Program-made: the position numbers and the translations under genes | Notes under the pieces: model-generated | What the model saw: only the letters and a program-made list of their open reading frames with translations | What the model was told of the DNA's origin: nothing | Databases searched by the model: none | Shown: in pieces, positions 1 through 5,794 of the stretch | How positions within the stretch are numbered: position 1 is the stretch's first letter | How the letters are laid out: every line of letters starts with the position of its first letter | NCBI GenBank assembly: GCA_003446015.1 | Contig: DMBU01000069.1 | Coordinates: 1 to 10,287 of the forward strand | Length of the DNA: 10,287 bases | Direction: 5' to 3' | From: Bacteroidales bacterium | Lineage (GTDB): Bacteria > Bacteroidota > Bacteroidia > Bacteroidales > UBA12077

Positions 1-25
1 TGCTTAGCTTGACGGCTATGGCGGA

Positions 26-97
26 AAGCAGGGGCGTAAGACGCTAAGAAAAAGTTATATCAATCATCTCTTAGCGACTTAGCGGCTCTGCGAGAGC
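26..97. repeat. Intergenic 8-bp-unit repeat forming a hairpin
   Basis: Positions 70-93 are three consecutive 8-bp units of the form CTTAGCGA / CTTAGCGG / CTCTGCGA. Positions 26-49 carry degenerate units in inverted orientation, the clearest being CGCTAAGA at 42-49. The arms 42-49 and 69-76 are perfect inverted repeats, and pairing continues after one mismatch (41/77) through 37-40 with 78-81, around a 19-nt loop. The block is noticeably more GC-rich than the surrounding DNA. From general knowledge, short intergenic repeats of the CTTAGCG/CTTTGCG type recur in many Bacteroidota genomes, but copy number cannot be seen from one window. It is a repeat or hairpin element, not a gene; no open frame of note crosses it. 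Confidence 0.6.
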
Positions 98-104
98 TTT
101 TTTT
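85..104 (+). terminator. Terminator-like hairpin with T7 tail
   Basis: GCTCT (85-89), loop GCG (90-92) and AGAGC (93-97) form a perfect 5-bp stem with a triloop, immediately followed by seven T residues (98-104). This is the architecture of an intrinsic terminator reading on the plus strand, which would serve a plus-strand transcript entering from left of the window. On the minus strand the T-run lies on the wrong side, so it would not terminate the barrel gene. The stem is short, and its left half is also the last 8-bp unit of the repeat block, so the terminator may be carried by the repeat itself. Confidence 0.45.
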
Positions 105-137
105 GTACACCCTCCGTATTAAATTATTTATTTTCGA

Positions 138-785
138 TTAAAAGAATCCGAATTTAAATGTTGCATTGATTGTTAAATCTGAAAGGTCTTCGTCCTGAAG
201 ATAAACCAAATCGGTTTGAGAAACTAATCGATATGAAGCACCTAAATCAATTCTAAAAAACTTAAATAAGTTAAGTTCAATATTTATCCCTGGTTCAACA
301 ACTAAGGCAGCTGAATTTTCAATTTCGTCATAAGTACTGTTAAAATAATCTCCATCGTCCTCATAAACATAAATTCCGGCAACACCTACAACAACAGGAA
401 TAGAAAAATGGATTTTTTTATCGCTGAATAAAGTATATTCCAAAGCTAATCCACCGTATCCCATTCCAATTCTTGCTGATTCAGGAGTACCAGTACGATT
501 AATATCAAAATTACTGTTATTGGTTAATCCATATCCTGCAACTCCAAGAGTAAATTTATTGTTAAAAGTCATTCCTAATTTTGCTCCTAATAACAATGAT
601 GCATCTTCATGAACATAGCCCATTTTTAATTCAGGAGCTATATATCCTCCTGTAACTTTTAAATTTTCCTTAGTAAAAATTGTTTGCATATCGCTTTTTG
701 ATTCTTCTTTTATCACTTTTTCTTCTTGTGCAAAAGACACCTGAACCATTAAGGCTAATACTAATACAGTAATCATCTTTTTCAT
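138..785 (-). CDS. Secreted outer-membrane beta-barrel protein
   Basis: The 215-aa protein starts with a classic signal peptide: a Lys-Lys-Met N-terminus, a hydrophobic core and a cleavage site at about SFA-Q (residues 17-20). A short charged, Lys/Glu-rich stretch follows. The rest (about 45-215) is alternating polar/hydrophobic segments with frequent Gly and aromatic residues, and the chain ends in a Phe pair (FKFGFF). Terminal Phe and this strand pattern are typical of outer-membrane barrels assembled by BamA. The length suggests about eight strands. No ligand or enzymatic motif is visible, so function is unknown. It sits 90 nt downstream of the KASIII-like gene on the same strand; read-through from that operon is possible, but the A/T-rich gap leaves room for its own promoter. 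A TATATTTA octamer (minus strand, 831-824) resembles the Bacteroidota -7 element, but I see no convincing -33 partner. Confidence 0.75.
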   Translation of the reverse strand: MKKMITVLVLALMVQVSFAQEEKVIKEESKSDMQTIFTKENLKVTGGYIAPELKMGYVHEDASLLLGAKLGMTFNNKFTLGVAGYGLTNNSNFDINRTGTPESARIGMGYGGLALEYTLFSDKKIHFSIPVVVGVAGIYVYEDDGDYFNSTYDEIENSAALVVEPGINIELNLFKFFRIDLGASYRLVSQTDLVYLQDEDLSDLTINATFKFGFF

Positions 786-875
786 AACCCTAAATTTTAA
801 TTAGTAATTGTTTTGTTAGTTAATAAATATACAATAAAATTTTCATACGGATCGATTTACATAAACTATGCCAAA

Positions 876-2003
876 TTAATAATATTTTAACGCATATCCT
901 GCTTGCATAAATTTACTAACTTCTGTAACAAAACTCAAGATCAAATCACTCGAATTTAATTTTTCTTCAGAAATTATTTTATCAATTGATATAAACGCCA
1001 TGGGCGGTCCTGCATAACCCATAGAAGCCATTTTAGTATATAAGGTATTTCTATCAATCCCCAGAGTTTTGCACTCATCCATGATTAATTCAGAAATATG
1101 CTTTGATGGAAAATTTACCTGGAAATATTTTAATTCTTTTAAATCAATAGGATATTTATCCAGCATTCTTTTTAATCCTTTCAAAAATACACTTCCATCT
1201 TCATCATGAAAATGAGTTCTCAACTGATCGTTAAACATCTGGCTTAAATGATGATAACCCAATTCAAATTCTTCTTTTGGATTCATCCAATATGCAGGAC
1301 GTTTATTTAACATGGCTGATGGTTTTTTGCCACCAATCGATTCCATGTAAGTATGTTCAACAAATAGCCCTTTCTTTTTTTCATCAGAAGCTTGTAAAAC
1401 CAAAGCCCCTGCACCATCACTTAAAAAATAACGAAGAAAAAGTTCTTCTTTTTTAACTAATGGCTGATTGTAATATTCAGCTCTTAGTTCAGACGATGAC
1501 ATACTTGAAGAAATAACCAATGCATTTTTGTAACGGCCTGATTTTATAAAATCGCTTGCCACTAACAATGCTTTGTATGCAGAAGTACAATTCGCATGGA
1601 TAGACATCTCACCGCATTGTTCAATTCCAAGTGCATCCTGAATTCGAACTGAAGCCGTTGGCATTTGGTCCTGATGTGCACTTCCATAAACAATTAAATC
1701 AATGTCAGTTGCTTTTAGCCCGGCTTTTTCGAGTGCTTTTTGTGCTGCTTTAACCGACATGCTAATATTATCATCGGTAAATTCACGTGTTACGGGATCA
1801 ATGGCATAGTGATAATACTCTACTTCAAGCATCTCGTCCATTAAACCTTTCATTCGCTGAAGCCACTTTTTCAATTTAGCAGGAGCTTCTGTTAATTCTC
1901 CCAGAAAATAATCAACTTCATTTATATTTATGGGATTACCTGGCAGAAATGATCCAGAGCCCGTTAGTTTTACAAATATTTCTGGGGTTATTTTTTGAGT
2001 CAT
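876..2003 (-). CDS. KASIII-like (FabH-fold) condensing enzyme or acyltransferase with altered active site
   Basis: A 375-aa thiolase-fold protein of the ketoacyl-ACP synthase III superfamily. N-terminal half: GSGSFLP (15-21), KAAQKALEKAGL (85-96) and the nucleophile region HANCTSAYKAL with Cys139. C-terminal half: PSKH (299-302) and MGYAGPP (328-334). E. coli FabH uses Cys112, His244 and Asn274. An ungapped alignment of the C-terminal region, which keeps the 30-residue spacing, places Ser300 at His244 and Tyr330 at Asn274; His302 lies two residues further on. The Gly-rich loop near the C-terminus is replaced by EVSKFMQAG (361-369). Cys without the normal His/Asn argues against standard malonyl-ACP decarboxylative condensation and leaves acyl transfer or another thioester reaction open. 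It lacks the HxPF-type motif of HMG-CoA synthases. It is the last gene of the five-gene operon, starting 1 nt after the short crotonase stop. KASIII membership is confident; reaction unknown. Confidence 0.85.
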   Translation of the reverse strand: MTQKITPEIFVKLTGSGSFLPGNPININEVDYFLGELTEAPAKLKKWLQRMKGLMDEMLEVEYYHYAIDPVTREFTDDNISMSVKAAQKALEKAGLKATDIDLIVYGSAHQDQMPTASVRIQDALGIEQCGEMSIHANCTSAYKALLVASDFIKSGRYKNALVISSSMSSSELRAEYYNQPLVKKEELFLRYFLSDGAGALVLQASDEKKKGLFVEHTYMESIGGKKPSAMLNKRPAYWMNPKEEFELGYHHLSQMFNDQLRTHFHDEDGSVFLKGLKRMLDKYPIDLKELKYFQVNFPSKHISELIMDECKTLGIDRNTLYTKMASMGYAGPPMAFISIDKIISEEKLNSSDLILSFVTEVSKFMQAGYALKYY

Positions 2004-2004
2004 T

Positions 2005-2655
2005 TTAAATCAATTTTAATTCTTTTGAAAAATTCAGGCTTAGTTTTGTGGCTATCCTCTTTGCGTTTTCTAAAACTTGTTTGGTTGGTACGATTTTCTG
2101 AATCAGGTTCCATTCTAAAGCTTCATAAGCTGAAAATGTTCTTCCTGTAAGTATCAATTCCATTGCCAGTGCTTTACTAATCCGGTTTGGTAAAACAAAA
2201 GTTCCTGTACATCCGGGCATTAATCCAAATGTAGTTTCAGGTAATCCTAAAACTGCTTTCTCTCCACAAACAATATAATCGGTGCACATGGCAAGCTCAA
2301 ATGCTGAGCCAAGGCAAACTCCTCGAACTGCTGCTATAACAGGAATTTCTAAATCTTTTAGCGAATAAAATATCTGGCTATTATTATTCAATAACTCACT
2401 CACCTTCTTGATATCACCTGTGTGTCCATAGCTTCTCGAAATAATTCCTAATAAATCATCCAAAACAGCACCAGAAGAAAAATGTCTTCCATGTCCGTAA
2501 ATAATAACAGCCTTAACATCAGCTTTTTCAACGACTTCAGTTCTCCACCAGTAAAATTCTTCGAAAAATACCGAATCCATAGGATTTGATGGAGGATTAC
2601 TTAACTCCAAAAAACCAATCTGATCTTCGATATGCCATTTTAAAATTTTAAACAT
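2005..2655 (-). CDS. Short enoyl-CoA hydratase/isomerase (crotonase) family protein
   Basis: A 216-aa crotonase-fold protein. The oxyanion-hole region GRHFSSGAVLDDL (56-68) and the RGVCLGSAFELA segment (111-122) are clear. The two acid residues of classical enoyl-CoA hydratase, Glu144 and Glu164 in rat ECH, correspond to Glu120 (SAFELA) and Glu140 (LPETTFG), with the same 20-residue spacing. The usual GGGxE is GSAFE here. Both acids being present favours hydration/dehydration of a thioester-bound acyl chain over the decarboxylase variants. Family members are usually about 255-265 aa; this one stops at NFSKELKLI and so lacks about 40 residues of C-terminal helices that help trimerise and cover the active site. 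The next gene starts 1 nt after its stop with a natural N-terminus, so this looks like a genuine short form and not a frameshift. It starts 1 nt after the AcpS-like stop. Confidence 0.85.
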   Translation of the reverse strand: MFKILKWHIEDQIGFLELSNPPSNPMDSVFFEEFYWWRTEVVEKADVKAVIIYGHGRHFSSGAVLDDLLGIISRSYGHTGDIKKVSELLNNNSQIFYSLKDLEIPVIAAVRGVCLGSAFELAMCTDYIVCGEKAVLGLPETTFGLMPGCTGTFVLPNRISKALAMELILTGRTFSAYEALEWNLIQKIVPTKQVLENAKRIATKLSLNFSKELKLI

Positions 2656-2656
2656 C

Positions 2657-3004
2657 TTATTCCAATATCACTAAGGTTGAAATGTAATTTTTTGAATGTG
2701 AAATAGATACATGCACATTACTTATTCCATTCTCTTTTAATTTATCTTTAACTTCTCCTTTGAATATTAAAATTGGTTTTCCACTCTCCTCATTTTCAAT
2801 TTCAATATCATTAAACTCTTTAGTTAATTTTAAGAACTCTAATATCGATAGTTTAATTAAATATCTTGCTCCTAAACTTTTAATTGTATTTTTATGTTCA
2901 ACTGATTTTAGCTCTTTTTCAATAAAATAATAATCGTCAGTTTGTTTAAATAGTATTTCCTCAATTTCCTCAATGGATTTAGTTTTAACAATTTCTCTAA
3001 TCAT
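2657..3004 (-). CDS. AcpS-like phosphopantetheinyl transferase-fold protein, probably active-site degenerate
   Basis: A 115-aa protein with the length and pattern of holo-ACP synthase (AcpS), which moves phosphopantetheine from CoA to acyl carrier proteins. Visible similarities are FIEKE (27-31, the FTxxE region), SLGARYLIKL (43-52, the region usually reading RFAxKEA), ESGKP (73-77) and a C-terminal VHVSISHSKNYISTLVIL strand pair (97-114). AcpS binds Mg with an Asp in the N-terminal GxDIVEI motif and a Glu after the Lys of RFAxKEA. Here the Lys is kept (Lys51) but the next residue is Leu52, and the N-terminal motif reads IREIV with Glu4 at or near the Asp position. Catalysis may therefore be lost or changed, leaving a carrier-protein-binding role as an alternative. 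Its start overlaps the preceding crotonase's 3' end by 8 nt, indicating translational coupling. Confidence 0.7.
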   Translation of the reverse strand: MIREIVKTKSIEEIEEILFKQTDDYYFIEKELKSVEHKNTIKSLGARYLIKLSILEFLKLTKEFNDIEIENEESGKPILIFKGEVKDKLKENGISNVHVSISHSKNYISTLVILE

Positions 3005-3746
3005 TTTCTTCTGTCTGATGATATTTTATGTTTGCAGCTAACTTGCAGAACAATTCTGTTTCCTTTTTCAAGGCATCTTCCCTATTTAGTTTTTTTGCAT
3101 TATGAATTGCCTGCATGGTATATCTTATCACTTCCACTGATCTGTCTGAAGTAAAACTTTTCAATTTTTGTAAAGCAAAATCAAAGGAATCTTTTACATC
3201 TGAAATATGATCGACAAAACCCAGCTCTTTAGCAAAACTGGCATTAATCATATCAGCATTTAAAATAATTTCATAGGCCTTGTTACCAATCAATTGAGTT
3301 AGTCTATAGCTACCACCTAAACCAGGAATTACACCATGATTCGTTTCAGGAAATGCAAATAAAGCTTTCTCAGAGGCAATTCTCATGTGGCAAGCCAAGG
3401 CTATTTCCAAACCTCCACCAAAACAAACACCGTTAATGGCTGCTATTACAGGAATATCAAGATCTTCAATAAAATCCAAAATATCTTTTCCTTTACTCAG
3501 TTTGCTTTCTAAAAGATATTCATCCTTTGCAAGTTCTTTAAGGTTTTCAAGATTTGCACCTGCAGAAAAGTTGCGTCCAATTCCCCGTACAATTATTCCT
3601 TTAAGATCTTTTTCCGATGTCCATTTCTGTAATTGTTCCAGATTTAGAAAATCAGGAGTATTTAAATAGTTTTCTTTCCCGTTTGAGATGGATAAAATTC
3701 CAAATTCATTTTGCCTTTCCCAACTTGTTATATTTGATTTATTCAT
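2997..3746 (-). CDS. Enoyl-CoA hydratase/isomerase (crotonase) family protein, full length
   Basis: A 249-aa crotonase of near-standard length. The oxyanion segments are RGIGRNFSAGANLENL (54-69) and NGVCFGGGLEIALA (105-118). The catalytic acids equivalent to rat ECH Glu144 and Glu164 are Glu114 (GGGLE) and Glu134 (FPETNHG), and the PGLGGSYRL motif follows (141-149). The C-terminal helices (about 185-245) are present, unlike in the shorter paralogue two genes downstream. Expected activity is reversible hydration or dehydration, or double-bond shift, of an acyl thioester in the cytoplasm; the natural substrate cannot be read from sequence. It is the second gene of the operon, 6 nt after the thioesterase stop with an AAGAG-like ribosome site, and its stop overlaps the AcpS-like start. 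Two crotonases in one operon recall the ECH1/ECH2 pair of polyketide beta-branching cassettes, but no HMG-synthase partner is present. Confidence 0.88.
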   Translation of the reverse strand: MNKSNITSWERQNEFGILSISNGKENYLNTPDFLNLEQLQKWTSEKDLKGIIVRGIGRNFSAGANLENLKELAKDEYLLESKLSKGKDILDFIEDLDIPVIAAINGVCFGGGLEIALACHMRIASEKALFAFPETNHGVIPGLGGSYRLTQLIGNKAYEIILNADMINASFAKELGFVDHISDVKDSFDFALQKLKSFTSDRSVEVIRYTMQAIHNAKKLNREDALKKETELFCKLAANIKYHQTEEND

Positions 3747-3752
3747 TTACTC

Positions 3753-4139
3753 TTATTTTACAATAGATAATAATTCAGCAGGGATGTCCTGAGGGATTCG
3801 GTCTTTATCGATTAACAAGGTTTTTACCTCGGCTTTTGCAGCCTTAATATTATCGGTTAAATTCAAAACATCGTGAATAAAAACCAGGTAAGGTGCTTCA
3901 AATTTAATTTTTGTTATAATCTCAATCTCATCAAATAATTTAAGCTCGCGCATGTATCTGATATTTGTTTCGGTAACAACCAATAACAAATTCTTATCTA
4001 AAAAAGATTTTAACAGACCGGCATTTTTAAGTATTTCCCATCTGGCTTGCTCGGTATAGCTTATATATACAGCGTTATTTACATGTCCATACGAATCTAG
4101 TTCGTAGCCGCGTACTTCTGTTTTATAACTATGCTTCAT
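3753..4139 (-). CDS. FadM-like hotdog-fold acyl-CoA thioesterase
   Basis: A 128-aa hotdog-fold protein of the 4HBT family. The N-terminal motif RGYELDSYGHVNNAVYISY (10-28) followed by EQARWEIL closely resembles the corresponding segment of E. coli FadM (YbaW), a long-chain acyl-CoA thioesterase, including the catalytic Asp position (Asp15) and the HVNN signature. It should hydrolyse an acyl-CoA or acyl-ACP thioester in the cytoplasm. It is the first gene of the minus-strand operon, so it is the likely release or proof-reading enzyme for whatever chain the crotonases and KASIII-like protein handle. A short AAAGGG precedes the ATG closely and is part of a small inverted repeat (4144-4160). The ATG at 4139 keeps the conserved N-terminal strand intact and is the natural start. 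Confidence 0.85.
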   Translation of the reverse strand: MKHSYKTEVRGYELDSYGHVNNAVYISYTEQARWEILKNAGLLKSFLDKNLLLVVTETNIRYMRELKLFDEIEIITKIKFEAPYLVFIHDVLNLTDNIKAAKAEVKTLLIDKDRIPQDIPAELLSIVK

Positions 4140-4267
4140 TTGCCCTTTCGAATTGAAAGGTAAAAATAATCAGAAAAAAGGAGTTTTTAGGAATTTTCAT
4201 CAATTCACAGACCGTTTTTATCTAAAAAAGTTTTCTATTTTTATAAATTCAATTTTGAAATTAAATC
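4140..4267. promoter_or_regulatory. Divergent intergenic region between the acyl operon and the O-methyltransferase
   Basis: This 128-bp A/T-rich stretch separates two divergent transcription units, so both promoters must lie here or inside the neighbouring genes. A TATTTTTA octamer at 4236-4243 (plus strand) matches seven of eight positions of the Bacteroidota -7 consensus TAnnTTTG, but no good -33 TTTG is correctly spaced. A similar octamer occurs on the minus strand near 4165-4172, again without a -33 partner. The clearest structure is the dyad at 4144-4160 next to the thioesterase start. No regulator gene lies alongside. Confidence 0.5.
4144..4160 (-). promoter_or_regulatory. Inverted repeat overlapping the thioesterase ribosome-binding region
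   Basis: CCTTTC (4144-4149) and GAAAGG (4155-4160) form perfect 6-bp arms around a 5-nt GAATT loop. In the minus-strand transcript the 3' arm is GAAAGG, directly followed by GCAA and the thioesterase ATG, so the only Shine-Dalgarno-like purine run is paired in the hairpin. It could modulate translation of the first operon gene or be a DNA dyad bound by a regulator. A chance palindrome of this size is quite possible in such a sequence. Confidence 0.3.
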
Positions 4268-5365
4268 ATGCAAGACAAAATAAGAATACCCAAATACCCT
4301 CCGGCAAAAATCTTAAAAATTTTTGAGAACTTTCGATATTTCCTGGTTCGACTATCGCGAAAATTAACTCCTGCCAATGTTGCTATCATAGAAATGGTTC
4401 AGGGATTTTATGTTACCCGGGCAATTGGTGTTGCTGCAGAATTAAATTTGGCTGAACATTTAAAAGAATATGAAAAACCTATCTCTGAATTAGCTTTATT
4501 AAGCAATTCGCACGAAGAATCGTTGTATCGCTTAATGCGGATGCTGGCAAGCCAGGGCATTTTTATTGAAAAAAGGAATAAAATGTTTGCTAATAATCGT
4601 TTATCGAACACCCTGCTTAACAGGAAAGACTCAATGCGCCATATGGTCATTCATCAGGTGAATGGAATTAACTGGAAAATGTTCGAGGAGTTGAATCATG
4701 TTGTTAAAACAGGTGAAAATGCAGCTCAGAAAATCCTTGGAATGGATGTCTTTAAATATCTTGAAAAGAAACCTGACAAAAACGAAATCTATAATCAAGC
4801 CATGACAAACTCATCGCTTATGTTGAGTTATGCAATTCTTTCTGAATATAATTTTAGCAGAGCAAATACAATAATCGATATAGGAGGTGGTCAGGGGATA
4901 TTGCTTTCGATGATTTTAAATAAATACAAAAAAATTAAGGGAATTGTTTTTGATTTACCACATGTGATTGAAGGAGCTCAAGCAATTGCAGAACAATATG
5001 GTGTAAGCGATCGACTGGAAACCATTTCAGGAAACTTTTTTGAAAATGTACCTCAAGGTGGAGATATGTATTTTTTGAAAAGCATTGTTCACAATCTTTC
5101 TGATGATCAATGTATTGAAATCCTTAAAAAAATTAAAGCAGTATTACCAGAAAATGGTAAAATTTTAATTTTTGAACCCATTATTGAAAATGATAACACA
5201 TATTCTTTTGCCAAACTTTACGATATTCAAATGCTGGTTGGTCGAAACGGCGGAAAAGAGCGCACGAAGGAAGAATTTAAAATGATCATTGAGCAATCAG
5301 GATTAAAACTTAATAAAATTATTAAAACTGCCGCTCCTTTTTGTATTCTGGAATTAAAAAACTAA
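4268..5365 (+). CDS. SAM-dependent O-methyltransferase, family 2 (PF00891-like)
   Basis: A 365-aa class I methyltransferase with the layout of small-molecule O-methyltransferases. Residues about 38-130 are an N-terminal dimerisation/winged-helix domain (LAEHL, ISELALLSN, LYRLMRMLASQGIF). The SAM-binding motif I is IIDIGGGQG (202-210), Asp229 in VFDLPHV is the likely ribose-binding acid, and KSIVHNLSDDQC (271-282) carries His275 at the position of the family's catalytic base. About 35 basic and hydrophobic residues precede the usual domain start. The family methylates hydroxyls of polyketides, aromatics and carotenoids (CrtF-type); the acceptor cannot be told here. It diverges from the KASIII/crotonase operon across 128 bp, which suggests but does not prove joint control and a tailoring role. 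A small membrane protein follows 19 nt downstream. There is no Shine-Dalgarno; the leader is A-rich. Confidence 0.85.
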   Translation: MQDKIRIPKYPPAKILKIFENFRYFLVRLSRKLTPANVAIIEMVQGFYVTRAIGVAAELNLAEHLKEYEKPISELALLSNSHEESLYRLMRMLASQGIFIEKRNKMFANNRLSNTLLNRKDSMRHMVIHQVNGINWKMFEELNHVVKTGENAAQKILGMDVFKYLEKKPDKNEIYNQAMTNSSLMLSYAILSEYNFSRANTIIDIGGGQGILLSMILNKYKKIKGIVFDLPHVIEGAQAIAEQYGVSDRLETISGNFFENVPQGGDMYFLKSIVHNLSDDQCIEILKKIKAVLPENGKILIFEPIIENDNTYSFAKLYDIQMLVGRNGGKERTKEEFKMIIEQSGLKLNKIIKTAAPFCILELKN

Positions 5366-5384
5366 GTAACTTTAGAATAAAAAC

Positions 5385-5600
5385 ATGAAAAAGCAACCTA
5401 ATGATTCAATTTTAAATAACATGAGCAAAGATCCGGGAAACTGGAAAGGTCCATTTTATTTTAACAGAAAAGATCCTCGGCTTACTGTTCCAAAGCAAAA
5501 TCCATATCTGGGATTTACCTTCAATTTTGCCAGTCCGTTTGCATACATAACAATCATCTTACTCATTTTTATATTGATCGGATTTGCATTGTTTAATTAG
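5385..5600 (+). CDS. Small DUF5808-like protein with one C-terminal membrane helix
   Basis: A 71-aa protein. Residues about 15-50 read DPGNWKGPFYFN (16-27), then DPRLTVPK and LGFTFNFASP, matching the pattern I recall for DUF5808 (W-x-G-x-FYxNxxDPRLxVPK, then GxTxNFAxP). One hydrophobic helix spans about 52-70, ending at the C-terminus, so the conserved part probably faces the cytoplasm as a tail-anchored domain. The molecular function of DUF5808 is unknown to me; copies often sit in or beside membrane proteins. It lies 19 nt after the methyltransferase on the same strand and is probably co-transcribed with it. The ATG is preceded by an A-rich leader without a Shine-Dalgarno. The coherent motif makes this a real gene despite its size. 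Confidence 0.75.
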   Translation: MKKQPNDSILNNMSKDPGNWKGPFYFNRKDPRLTVPKQNPYLGFTFNFASPFAYITIILLIFILIGFALFN

Positions 5601-5666
5601 AAATATTCTTTGATAATACTTCTATAAAGTTTTTAATTTACACTTTTTATTGATTAAGTGATTATT

Positions 5667-5697
5667 TTTCAATATCTTGCTTTCGAACGTATATTTA
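5667..5697 (+). promoter_or_regulatory. Candidate Bacteroidota-type promoter for the histidine kinase
   Basis: The 194-bp gap before the kinase (5601-5794) contains TTTC at 5667-5670, a 19-nt spacer, and TATATTTA at 5690-5697. The Bacteroidota primary sigma consensus is TTTG, about 19 nt, TAnnTTTG, so the match is three of four plus seven of eight with ideal spacing. It would give a 5' leader of roughly 90 nt. The rest of the gap shows no terminator hairpin after the DUF5808 gene and no credible small gene. AT-rich DNA produces such matches by chance. Confidence 0.35.
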
Positions 5698-5794
5698 TAT
5701 GCCAACCTTAACTCCTATTTTATTGGTAGCTTGTTTATTATTCTTGTAGGTTTTATAAGAGCTAATACATGGGTATAAATTCCAAATTTAAGTT

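Noticed and set aside
824..831. -7 promoter element for the outer-membrane barrel gene (TATATTTA, minus strand)
   Set aside because: No TTTG-like -33 element at the right spacing, so I did not list it as a promoter.
876..2003. DarB-type dialkylresorcinol or flexirubin synthase
   Set aside because: The motif wording around the active-site residues does not match what I recall for DarB, and no DarA, aromatase or aryl-polyene partner genes are present.
3385..3669. 94-aa plus-strand frame
   Set aside because: It lies wholly antisense inside the full-length crotonase, is rich in Ser/Arg/Lys without domain character, and has no gene-like context.
876..4139. Polyketide beta-branching (HMG synthase) cassette
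   Set aside because: The KASIII-like protein lacks the HxPF-type motif of HMG synthases, both crotonases keep both Glu residues, and no PKS, carrier protein or decarboxylating KS is present.
4408..4650. 80-aa minus-strand frame
   Set aside because: Antisense shadow of the O-methyltransferase dimerisation domain; no recognisable protein features.
5699..5749. 16-codon hydrophobic frame in phase with the histidine kinase, looking like a lost membrane or lipoprotein leader
   Set aside because: It is followed by several in-frame stops before the kinase ATG, starts only 1 nt after the candidate -7 element, and such short hydrophobic frames are common in T-rich DNA.
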